From Torymus aiolomorphi (Eukaryota; Arthropoda; Insecta; Hymenoptera; Torymidae), in NCBI GenBank assembly GCA_036365515.1, contig CM070874.1, positions 206,950,297 to 207,014,296 on the forward strand: 64,000 nucleotides of DNA, read 5' to 3'. The notes under the pieces were generated by a model. That model was given only the letters and a program-made list of their open reading frames with translations, was not told the DNA's origin and ran no database searches. Shown here in pieces: positions 56,041 through 64,000 of this stretch. Both the position numbers and the translations under genes were made by a program. How positions within the stretch are numbered: position 1 is the stretch's first letter; every line of letters begins with the position of its first letter.

Positions 56041-56867
56041 CCCTACTGAAAAAAACCACATGGGATCCTATGTGGGATCCCATGTGGAATCCCACACGTG
56101 ATCCCACGTGTGAATTTGATATGGTTTCCCACGTGATATCCCACGTTTGAACTCGCAGCATGAATTCCCACATGAGATCCCACAAAAGATCCCACATGGG
56201 ATCTCATGTGGGATATCATGCGTTTAACTTGAGTACGGGATCTCATGGAGATATGGCGTAAAACTTAGAGTCCCCCATTGTAAGTAACGGGGTTATCAAA
56301 AACAAGGCAAGCCTTGTAATTAGGACGATTCGTAAAGAGTCATTTGAACGGTTGACTTACACGGCTTTATACTCTTGACTATCCAACGTATCCACAGACA
56401 GCATTATCGAAGCGCCGCATAGCGGAGAAATAGCCCCAGTTTACTTATGGAGAGCCGCCCATCACAAGTTCTCCTTTATCACCGCTATGCGGCGCTCAGA
56501 TAGCGCTTTCTATAGATATACTGGATGGCCGAGAGTATATAAGCCGTGTAAGTCAGCCGCTCAAATGACTCTTTACGAAGAGTCCTAATTACAAGGCTTG
56601 CCTTGTTTTTTGATATCCCCATTACTCACAATGGAGGACTCAAAGTTTTACGCCATATCTGCATGAGATCCCGTAATCAAGTTAAATGCATGGTATCTCA
56701 CATGAGATCCCATGTGGGATCTCTTGTGGGATCTCATGTGGGAATTCATGCTTCAAGTTCAAACGTGGTATGCCACATGGGATCCCATATCAAATTCACA
56801 CGTGGGATCTCGTGTGGGATTCCACGTGGGATCCTATATGCGATCCCATGTGGTTTTTTCAGTAGGG
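56041..56867. mobile_element. 827-bp palindromic DNA element inside env
   Basis: Ends CCCTACTGAAAAAA and its reverse complement TTTTTTCAGTAGGG; the arms of nearly 390 bp are inverted copies of each other and consist largely of CCCACATGGGATC-type units. The centre lies near 56,450, flanked by CGCCGCATAGCGG/CCGCTATGCGGCG. Two-bp GA repeats flank it (56,039 and 56,868). A non-autonomous DNA transposon; the superfamily is undetermined. Confidence 0.85.
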
Positions 56868-57483
56868 GAGTATCTATGTCAACAAATTACAACAGAAAAG
56901 GCCCTGCCAATTATTATTTCAATTGATTCACCTATAATATTGACGTATAAACTATCTGAAAATTTGACACTTGTCGAGCAATTGTCTTATTACAATTAAA
57001 CATGATAATGATGAGACGACGACTCGAGGAACACATCAGATTCAAGGAAATGATATACAGATACAAGGTTATAGACCCGACGATAACCTCGGTGAAATAA
57101 AACAGTCCAGTCTAATTTCACCTTTGATTATCAAGGACCATCAGCTGAATTTTGAGCCTTTGAAAGCTTTGACTTTGCCCACAATGACTATACCAACTTT
57201 TAATCAATTTGGAGTTGAATTTTTTATGTCTACAAGCTCGATTATACTTATATTACTGCTCTTAGTAGTTACATCAATTTATTTAATATACAAGCGTCAA
57301 ATAAGAATCAACTACCTACCGAAGAAACCAAAGACGAGGACGTCTTTGAACTTGGCCGTGGAGGAGTTATATAACTCAACGTCTCAGCGCGTGGATGCAT
57401 CGGTCAGCCACGGCTACGTCATCGCTGCATACCGAACGCACTGTGAAGCTGCAAAGACAAAGGGCAAGATAAGAAGACAATGA
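56868..57483 (+). pseudogene. Envelope-like glycoprotein, C-terminal part
   Basis: Resumes after the insertion. A frame from 56,971 encodes a Cys-poor ectodomain end (DNLGEIKQSSLIS) and a clear transmembrane helix (SIILILLLLVVTSIYLIY, about 57,238-57,292) followed by a basic tail that runs into the 3' LTR to 57,483. A stop at about 56,998 and a frame change separate it from the part at 56,868-56,998. Confidence 0.75.
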
Positions 57484-57908
57484 AGATGACAATAGAATAT
57501 ACTTTCTTACTCTGCTCTCGCACCGGCGATTGTCAGTCACTGTCGGGCGTTCATACTGTAACGACGTAATATCATTTTAAGGTATTCAATAATAGTACAT
57601 TTCGATACTAGTGCGAGGATTTGATTTTCCCCTCGTGTGACTGTTTGCACCCGAGCGAAGCGAGGGTAAAAAGGTCACACGAGGAGAAAATCAACTTCTC
57701 ACACAAGTGTCGAACCGTATTTTTTGACACGACGTGCGAGAAGTGAGACTTTTGCACGTATCGTTTAACGCAGCGTGCGAGAAATCGAACTTCTCGCACG
57801 GAGTTTCAAAAACGTCTTTTAGTTCAATTGATCTACTTACTTATTGTTAAGTGTACATGTGTGTGTGTCACATCCTTTTGGTCGTCCACCGTACTCCCTC
57901 ACTGAACT
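57365..57908 (+). repeat. Errantivirus-like 3' LTR with insertion
   Basis: Matches the 5' LTR (52,106-52,426) but is interrupted at 57,598-57,812. Sites GAAGCTGCAAAGACAAAGGG, AAGAAGACAATGAAGATGAC and TTTAGTTCAATTGATCTAC are shared. Confidence 0.87.
57598..57812. mobile_element. Small palindromic insertion in the 3' LTR
   Basis: About 215 bp absent from the 5' LTR. Contains GATTTTCCCCTCGTGTGAC mirrored by GTCACACGAGGAGAAAATC, plus CACCCGAGCGAAGCGAGGGT, and ends in a GTGCGAG(G/A)A motif in both orientations. A MITE-like element. Confidence 0.7.
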
Positions 57909-58059
57909 CGCGCGTACGCACCCACGCAGGCACGCACACATCCATACAGACATTTTTCAAAAATCATGGATTTCGTTTCCCAACACCTCGAAAAACAATT
58001 ATAACATGTTTTTACAATAACTTAAAAAAATACTATCGCAAAGCTTCCTCTAGGAGGAA

Positions 58060-58520
58060 GCAAAGTTATTACCATTTGCAGAGAGTTCTAATTAAGAAAA
58101 TGAGATTTGAAGAAATAAAAGGACTAGACAAAAATTGTTTTATTAAAAAACGAATAAAAAATTATTTTTTTTTTTAAAACATGTTGATTGTATTAAAAAA
58201 ATATTAAAGTTCCCATTAAAGTTTTTGGTACAGAGTTTCACGGATATTGTGAGAGTGGGAGAGAGGAAGGGAGAGAGAATGAGTGAGCGAGAAAGAGAAA
58301 TAGAGGGCGAGAGAGGGCGGAGGAAGTGAGGGAGGGAGAGTAGATTATAAGGAAAAAACGTCTATACTTGCTTTATTTTATACGTTCGTAGACTGTTTTA
58401 TATTAACAATATTATTATTTGTACAGTCATGGAAAAATTATTACCATTTTTAAAGAGTGCTTATTGAATAGATGAGACTAGAAGAATTAAAAGGACTAGA
58501 CAAATTGTGTTGTTAGAACG
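58060..58520. repeat. Dispersed repeat (ACGTCTATACTT...), copies 3 and 4
   Basis: 58,066-58,150 and 58,355-58,512 match 49,616-49,772. A GA-rich stretch (58,245-58,345) lies between. No gene. Confidence 0.7.
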
Positions 58521-58539
58521 TACTTAAAAAATTAGCTTC

Positions 58540-59000
58540 TAAAAAATCATAACTTCTTTTTAATTAGCTTGACCATATTTGTTTAAAAACGCATTTTGAA
58601 GAGTTTTAAAAGTGGAATTCAAAAAAATTTTGACGGACTAAACATTTTAAGGCGCGGTCTCAATATTCCACGATGAAGGTATATCAAAAAGCGACAAATC
58701 AGAGACTTTCAAAAAGGGTCATAAAATAAATACTAATACATTTTTCCAACCAATATTCTATACAAAAAGTTTCAAGTTTTTGAGTAAAAAAATGATAAAA
58801 GTTGGATTTTATCCAAAAATTGTAAAAAATTTGAATTTTCAATTTTGCATGTCTTTTTTATTTATGCAAAAATAGATTTAAAATTTTAGGAACATTCTTT
58901 TTTCATAAAAAAACTATAAGTAAAAAAATGTTGAGCGATTTTAAAATTTTGAGCTGCTCATTTCACCTGAAATATCCCATATGTATACGTGCGCAATGAG
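58540..59000. other. AT-rich stretch without gene
   Basis: Nothing recognised. Confidence 0.4.
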
Positions 59001-59149
59001 TCTATGAGTATTCACAATAATGTCGACATATGGTAACATGGATTTTGTCTGCCATGAGGCTGTTGTTCGGTGCATTATCGTCCGAAATACTAGGGTTACT
59101 CTTCGGTCTTCTTATCCGAAAAATATTTAAGTGGGTCCCTGGCGAAAAA

Positions 59150-59275
59150 AATCACGTGATTAATCATGATTTATCACTTGATTTCTCACTGGATTTCTCA
59201 CGTGATTTTTCACGTGATGTCTCACGTGACGATTTGGCGCGATTTCTCACGTGATTAATAACGTAAAAAATCATG
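59150..59275. repeat. CACGTGA-rich short repeat
   Basis: TTTCTCACGTGA-type 11-12 bp units repeat about eight times with variations (TCACTGGA, TCACTTGA). CACGTG is an E-box palindrome. No gene. Confidence 0.7.
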
Positions 59276-59363
59276 TGACAATGCAAATATAAAAAAATAA
59301 TACATAACGCTTACTCGTTAATGAAACTTGTTTCTTCAATGGATAGCAAATACATTATCGCAG

Positions 59364-59470
59364 AAAAAAAGAGATACATAAAATATCCGATCCAACCGAG
59401 AATCGAACTCACGAACTTTAGGTTCCTGCGCAGGCACGCTATCCATTACTCTATCACTCGCCTGAAAGAT
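59364..59470 (-). ncRNA. tRNA-like sequence (tRNA pseudogene or SINE head)
   Basis: On minus: GTAATGGATAGCGTGCC resembles a tRNA D-arm/A box, GAGTTCGATTCTC resembles a T-arm/B box at normal spacing, and a T7 run (59,370-59,364) follows about 18 bases later as a Pol III terminator. However, the acceptor stem does not pair and the anticodon arm is replaced by CCTGCGCAGG, so it is not an intact tRNA. Confidence 0.4.
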
Positions 59471-59544
59471 TGTGGTCATTTTCACCTACATGAGCTGTAT
59501 TCTCCATATTTATTGCTATTTCAATTTGATTATTTATGTAAAAT

Positions 59545-60065
59545 ATCAATGGTTCGTAGAAATTCTTTATTTATACACTATTTTAATAAAATGCGTAACT
59601 TATATTAAAACATTAATTAATTTAATTCGAATAACTTAAGAATGTAGCGCCGGTAAAGTAGAAATCAGGTAAGTACAAAATAAATTTTTTTTTTTTAAAC
59701 AAAATACCGAGTTATTTTTATATAATGTTATGTATATAAAATTGTAAATAATGATTATTACATTTTTAAAAATTTTTATTACTTTTGAAAAAGTTATTCG
59801 AATTTAATTCTTTAATATCTCAATACAAATTACTTATTTTCAAAATGATCAAAATTAAATAGCAAATTAAATAATCAAAATTAAACAGCAATTAAATAAA
59901 TATTAAGGACGATCATTTATCTAAAATATAAAAAATTTCTAATTATTATTTATTTATACACTATTTAAAGAAAATGAGTAACTTACATCAAAAAATTAAT
60001 TAATTAAACTCGAATAACTTTTTCAAAAGTAATAAAAATTTTTAAAAACGTAATGTTCATTATTT
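59545..60065. repeat. AT-rich direct and inverted repeats
   Basis: TTTATTTATACACTATTT...AATTCGAATAACTT at 59,555-59,635 recurs directly at about 59,946-60,020, and an inverted copy of the AAAGTTATTCGAATTTAATTC segment is at 59,790. No gene. Confidence 0.6.
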
Positions 60066-60069
60066 ACAA

Positions 60070-60600
60070 TTTTACATTCAGTAGAATGTTGGGCGCGCTA
60101 CGCATGCTTACAATGTCGCTGTGTTCTCTTGTGTCGGCTACAATAATTTTGTAATGTGACTCATTACGTAAATATATTTGTTAATGTATACTGTTAATTA
60201 TTCGATTAAAATGTTAATTCTAGATACATGGTGTAACGAATTTCATTGTGACGTAGAAACAAAAAAAAAATAGACCTCGAATACGGCCGATAGAAGAGAG
60301 CATGGAAAATAAAAAGCAAATAGATTTAGGAAAAAAGACAGTGGAGAGGGCTCTAGAATGGGTGCAGTGTGTATAGTGTTATAATCAAAGTATAACAATT
60401 TTTACACACTTTAATTATCTATAATTATATAAATCACCTCCGTGTCTCTCGTGAGTTAACTTGTCCGCGCCATCCTATCGTTTTTTGTTAGACCCCGCAA
60501 GTGCAGTGGAGGCGCCGCACATAGTGTATGCGCACGCAAGAGAGACAGAGAGAGAGTGCGATCCCGAGCCGCGTGAGCCTCAGAGACAGCGAGTGAGGAG
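60070..60600. other. Stretch without recognised gene
   Basis: Nothing supported. Confidence 0.35.
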
Positions 60601-60609
60601 AGTAGGTGA

Positions 60610-60840
60610 GCTATATAACTCCGAGCCCACTTACCATCTGAGCTGGCGCTCGGTCGGTAAGGTAGAGCGCTACCTTGTCGGTGGATGGTAATTGCAGGAA
60701 GGCCGATAACCCAACTCGGTCGGAAAGGCAGAACACTGCCTTTTCGGTGGATGGTAATTGTATGAAGGTCAATAACCCAACTCGGTCGGTAAGGTAGAGC
60801 GCTACCTTGTCGGTGGATGGTAATTGCAGGTTGACCCAAA
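60610..60840. repeat. Short subterminal-type repeats (CACTA-like), copy 2, inverted
   Basis: Three units with GGTAAGGTAGAGCGCTACC, CTTGTCGGTGGATGGTAATTG and AACCCAACTCGG. Reverse complement of the array at 21,420-21,686, including the flanking GTAGGTGAGCT and CTGAGCTGGCGCTCGG. No transposase beside it. Confidence 0.75.
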
Positions 60841-60849
60841 TCGACCTAC

Positions 60850-61210
60850 AGAGCAGAATACTATATCGGCTGTTAACCCAATTTAAAAAATTTGGATTTT
60901 ACCACATCGTGTGAGGGCAGGTGGTATTTTGTTAAATAATTAATTATTAATATTAATTGTTATTATTAATTATTATTTTTTTATTTTGTTATTTTTTTCC
61001 TTTTTTCATTTTTTACATTTTTTTCATTCTTTTTCATTTTTTCATTTTTTTCTAATAAAGTCATACCATAACTCATAAAATTTTGTCCGTTCCGCCGTTC
61101 GATTTTTCTCTTTACAATAGCATGACTTCTGAAAATTGGTGTAAGTTTGGTGGTTTTGTTAAATAATTAATTTATTTCATTTTTTCTCCTCTTTTTTCTC
61201 CTGTTCAACA
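60850..61210. other. AT-rich stretch without gene
   Basis: T-rich low complexity at 60,960-61,060; nothing else recognised. Confidence 0.4.
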
Positions 61211-61335
61211 AGAGGAGCATAAGCGCTCGAGTTTTGATTCATATGATGTTAGGGACACAAGTATATACTCCCACTCCATATATAGATAACACACGAAGCA
61301 TGCATTCCAGAACCGCTCAATGGGGTTCGCATCTT

Positions 61336-61575
61336 CAAACCTTCACAGAATTCGTGGAAAAACGGTTTCGACAGGTTGAGACCTGCACAGACCTATCTGA
61401 TTGGCTGACGCAAGTTCAAACCTACATAGAATTCTTGGAAAAATGTTTTCAACAGGTTGAGACCTGCACGGAGCTCTCTGATTGGCTGACGCAATTTCAA
61501 ACATCCAATAGAATTCTTGGAAAAATGGCATGGAGCTCTCTGATTGGTCGAGCACCACGATCCGAAATATAAAAG
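61336..61575 (+). promoter_or_regulatory. Promoter-like array: three repeats with inverted CCAAT boxes, then a TATA box
   Basis: Unit of about 80 bp (TAGAATTCTTGGAAAAATG...CTGATTGGCTGACG) occurs three times, the third shortened. Each ends in CTGATTGG (inverted CCAAT), twice followed by CTGACG (CRE-like). TATAAAAG stands at 61,568-61,575, 20 bp after the last unit. The order resembles an RNA polymerase II proximal promoter directed to the right. Confidence 0.5.
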
Positions 61576-61615
61576 GGGAGGTACGAAATTTAGACAAGTT
61601 TCTTTACGTTTCAGC

Positions 61616-62637
61616 TGTAACAAGATGGCTGCTGGAGAAAAATCCCGAAAAGCCACAGGCCAGCGATGCCCTAGAACACGGTGCCGCGGGTGTCAAACTA
61701 AAATGACTTGCCCGGGGATCTGCTTCTGTAATCCTGAAAACAACGCGAAGATCGCACACGAACTTCGCTTTCCAACTAAATGGATCGCTGAGTAAAATAC
61801 GCGCGCTCAAAGAGTAAAGCGCGCGGCCGCTAAGTTCAGCTATGAAAACGACCGGCGGAGTCGTTTTCCCGCGGAGGCGGCGGTATCCGGGAGAAGGTTA
61901 GGTTAAGGTCGATAAATGAAGAATAGCCTCAATTACTTCACAGAACAATAACAAGGTCTATTCTTAAATTATTACAACATAAACGCGTCCCGTTGCGCGC
62001 CGACAAGAAGACGTGATCCGCTGACGGTGCGGGCGGATCAATGTATTTATTCTCGCTGGGCCGGTGAACGCAACAGCGGCCGCTCGTCGCAGCGAGCCGA
62101 AAATACAAATAAAACGCTGCGCGGAAAATACTCGAAGAGTCTTACCAGGAGGGGAGTGCACTCCCCTCGTCGCTCGCTCACGAATCCGCTCCTGCGTCAG
62201 GCCTTATCCTCCGGTCGACATCGGAGTGTTCAGGCCGAGTCTTATCGTCCAGCGTTCACCTACAGACGCTTCGGACCCCAGGAGTGGCTCGGATTGCTCA
62301 CGTGCGCTGCTCTTCGTGGTCGGTACGTGGACTGGCGCTGCGCTGCACCGGTGAGGACGCACGATACCGTTTTCTTCACGGACGATCAAAATTACTCGCG
62401 TACGCGCGGTTTGACAGCTCGAGAGAATCTGATTCAAAAATGAATCCTGCGCGACTTTGCAACGGTCAAAGTCGCGCCTGCCCCGCGCGTAGCTAACGCA
62501 AATACATCGTCCGAGCGATGTCAACACACGCTCGAGATACACGAATTCGCGGGAACGAGAGCCTAACGGGTTCGATAGAATACGGAGGACCGAGATACTT
62601 ATCTTCTCCGTATTTTATCTTGGAACCTCGTTATACC
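61616..62637 (-). repeat. Gypsy-type LTR (second family member)
   Basis: Starts on plus TGTAACAAGATGGC and shares about 290 bp, with over 85% identity by eye, with the 5' LTR at 48,308. On minus the other end is at a GGGAGAGGGG purine tract (62,638-62,647), followed by TATAACGAG, where TGTAAC would be expected. Length is about 1,020 bp. Boundaries are moderately sure. Confidence 0.6.
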
Positions 62638-62703
62638 CCTCTCCCAGACGTTGCGTAGCGGAAGAGAAGCAACTCGATACTGAGGCTCTCGTTCGATTCG
62701 AGT

Positions 62704-63144
62704 TTATGTCGTCATCAGCGGCAGAGACGACAGTTCCGGATACGCGCGGATCAGCTCGTGCACTAAACGGCTGATCAAACGATCCACATCGAGGGATCGT
62801 CCCGCGCACGCACACGGTGGGTCGCTCATCACCGTAATTCCGCTGAATTCCAACGGCGGTCGGGACCAGTCCCATGACGATTGATGGACCGGAGACGGTT
62901 GGCACTTCTGGCGCTGGGGCTCCGATCGACAACTGCCGTCATTCCTCCTAGGTTGACTTGGCAGGTCGTCTTGCCTTCTTCTTGTCTCACTCTTCGGGCC
63001 CTTTTTCCGCTTCGGGCAGGCCCAGTGAAGATGCGTTGGTGACTTACACGTCCAACACAATTTTCTGGTTGGACTCGGTGGTGGAGAGTTATATACTCTG
63101 AGCGCGTTCCTCGATCTTGACGAGCCGTATACTCTACTATCCAA
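62704..63144 (-). pseudogene. Gag-like C-terminal part with CCHC zinc knuckle
   Basis: Minus strand, 146 aa. CWTCKSPTHLHWAC is a CX2CX4HX4C zinc knuckle of retroelement Gag proteins, which binds the packaged RNA. Followed by an Arg/Lys-rich stretch and a helical C terminus. Lies directly before the LTR at 61,616, so pol is missing and the element is internally deleted. Confidence 0.6.
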
Positions 63145-63259
63145 CTCCTGCTGGATATACCGCCGTTTGGAACGTCGAGAGGCTACCGTCGTCCAAGGAT
63201 TCGAACCTGTCCCTTGGTTCGAACCCAGTCTGCTCGAGGGTTTTATGCCTTTATCTCTT

Positions 63260-63889
63260 TCAGATAACTTTGGAGATCGTTGCGTGGCCGCTGCATACGC
63301 CTCTTTTTCCTGTAGAGCTGGACTGTAGAGGTCTTCGGGTCGATTTCTTGCTGTCTTTAGTCCCTAGGTCCGATCGAGGTTGCTTGGCATGGCGCTTAGT
63401 TGCACCTGCGACTCGTTTCTTGTTAGGCACAGCGGAATTGTGAAGCGACGACATTTGCGCGCGTAGCTGGCGCAGCTCGTCGTGCAGTCGCCTTACCTCT
63501 TCGCTTAGGCGCCTAACTTTCTCCTCCTCCAATTTACGCGTCGGATTACATTCGCATTCGCAATGACGCTCGCCTTCTGCTTGCGTCGATACGTCGCGAA
63601 ATTGCGAAGTAATCAGCGTTCTGTCCACCGGTTGTGTCGTCACCAGACTATTAATCTCTTCCTCGTTGCTCCTTAGAAGGCTTGTCTGCTCTTCGTCTTC
63701 AGGAGTCTTTGAATGAGTAATACAGCCGTCCGATGCCGATGTATTCCATAAACAGGCCATATCGGACGCTTCGGATCGGGGGAAGCTTGGAAAATCTCCC
63801 TTCCCCCAGGCTGCATTTGCTCCGTCGTCGTGAGCTTGGGAGTATTCAGCACAGCCGTTCGGTGCCCTCAGGCGGTCTGTATACGCCAA
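63260..63889 (-). CDS. Gag-like N-terminal part with coiled coil
   Basis: Minus strand, 209 aa. Acidic N-terminal region (SKTPEDEEQTSLLRSNEEEIN), a Cys pair CECECNPT, a strong coiled coil EEEKVRRLSEEVRRLHDELRQL (about residues 120-150), and a basic tail. No stop. It precedes the zinc-knuckle frame at 62,704-63,144 in a different register, so the two may be parts of one gag or be spliced; the family is not recognised. Confidence 0.45.
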   Translation of the reverse strand: MAYTDRLRAPNGCAEYSQAHDDGANAAWGKGDFPSFPRSEASDMACLWNTSASDGCITHSKTPEDEEQTSLLRSNEEEINSLVTTQPVDRTLITSQFRDVSTQAEGERHCECECNPTRKLEEEKVRRLSEEVRRLHDELRQLRAQMSSLHNSAVPNKKRVAGATKRHAKQPRSDLGTKDSKKSTRRPLQSSSTGKRGVCSGHATISKVI

Positions 63890-63971
63890 GCGACGTGAAG
63901 TGTCAGACTTCTCGAACAGGGGGAAGCTTGGAGGATCTCCCCTCCCCCAGGCTGTGCTTACTCCGACGTCG
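63777..63971. repeat. Tandem duplication of about 141-bp period
   Basis: GGGGGAAGCTTGGAAAATCTCCC...CAGGCTG at 63,778 recurs as GGGGGAAGCTTGGAGGATCTCCC...CAGGCTG at 63,919, with the following CTCCGTCGTCG/CTCCGACGTCG. Confidence 0.75.
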
Positions 63972-64000
63972 AATTCGGGGATGGAAGCTAAATTTGATGG

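Larger units (their letters stand above)
52106..57908 (+). mobile_element. Errantivirus-like LTR element (env present, RT deleted)
   Basis: LTRs start AGTTATAT and end in AGCT/GAACT; CGCG flanks both sides (52,102-52,105 and 57,909-57,912), a 4-bp YRYR-type target duplication as used by gypsy-like errantiviruses. Gag remnants, the integrase, and an envelope-like gene are on plus. Protease, reverse transcriptase and RNase H are missing from about 53,820 to the point where the connection domain begins. Two later insertions interrupt env and the 3' LTR. Confidence 0.85.

Noticed and set aside
61625..61795. 56-codon Cys-rich ORF in the gypsy-type LTR, related frame at 48,317
   Set aside because: The second copy has a stop replacing one Cys and a Trp replacing another, and most differences change amino acids, so there is no sign of selection. 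The frame runs against the LTR.
63195..63230. Two GGTTCGAA motifs resembling tRNA B boxes
   Set aside because: No A box, acceptor stem or terminator at proper spacing; they lie within or beside gag-like coding sequence.

Overview
The window is arthropod nuclear DNA, most likely from an insect (a wasp or ant would fit, but the sequence does not prove it). It is AT-rich, has short spliceosomal introns of about 65-80 bp, arthropod-type TATA plus TCAGT core promoters, and is almost wholly built of transposable elements. I found no convincing ordinary host gene. Nearly every long reading frame is a transposon or virus-like gene, and most are broken.

Layout. 1-2.2 kb: 3' part of a Ty1/copia element with its LTR. 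2.2-3.5 kb: small foldback elements. 3.5-11.6 kb: a decayed Polinton/Maverick (A) with integrase, an OB-fold-like protein, an intron-containing protein-primed DNA polymerase B and a spliced nuclease-like gene. 12-15 kb: tandem repeats and a foldback element carrying a 15-bp minisatellite. 15.1-21.0 kb: a second Polinton fragment (B) with the virion module: packaging ATPase, core protein, cysteine protease, minor and major capsid proteins. 21.2-24.0 kb: EnSpm/CACTA transposase remnant with subterminal-type repeats. 25.5-29.1 kb: foldback element, then fragments of a third, different Polinton polymerase broken at TTAA sites. 30.3-39.2 kb: a BEL/Pao solo LTR and a full-length BEL/Pao element (both with exact 5-bp target duplications). 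40.9-49.6 kb: a minus-strand Ty3/gypsy element with 5' LTR, primer site and polypurine tract. 50.2 kb: copia-type solo LTR. 52.1-57.9 kb: an errantivirus-like element with gag, integrase and an envelope-like gene but no reverse transcriptase, carrying an 827-bp palindromic insertion in env and another small insertion in the 3' LTR. 58-61.6 kb: dispersed repeats, a tRNA-like sequence, a second copy of the CACTA-type repeats and a promoter-like tandem array. 61.6-64.0 kb: a gypsy-type LTR and a gag-like pair of frames running off the window.

How the parts fit. Polintons A and B share three consecutive genes (a conserved protein of unknown function, a second conserved protein, integrase). A adds the replication side and B the capsid side, so together they sample most of the gene set of one virus-like lineage. 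In B, TATA boxes sit at gene borders, twice overlapping the stop codon of the preceding gene. The most unusual signals are a recurring TTAA-ending 19-bp terminus at four breakpoints, the element-specific tetranucleotide enrichment in the copia and BEL elements, the foldback junction that cuts off the integrase of B, and the second copy of the nuclease-like gene.
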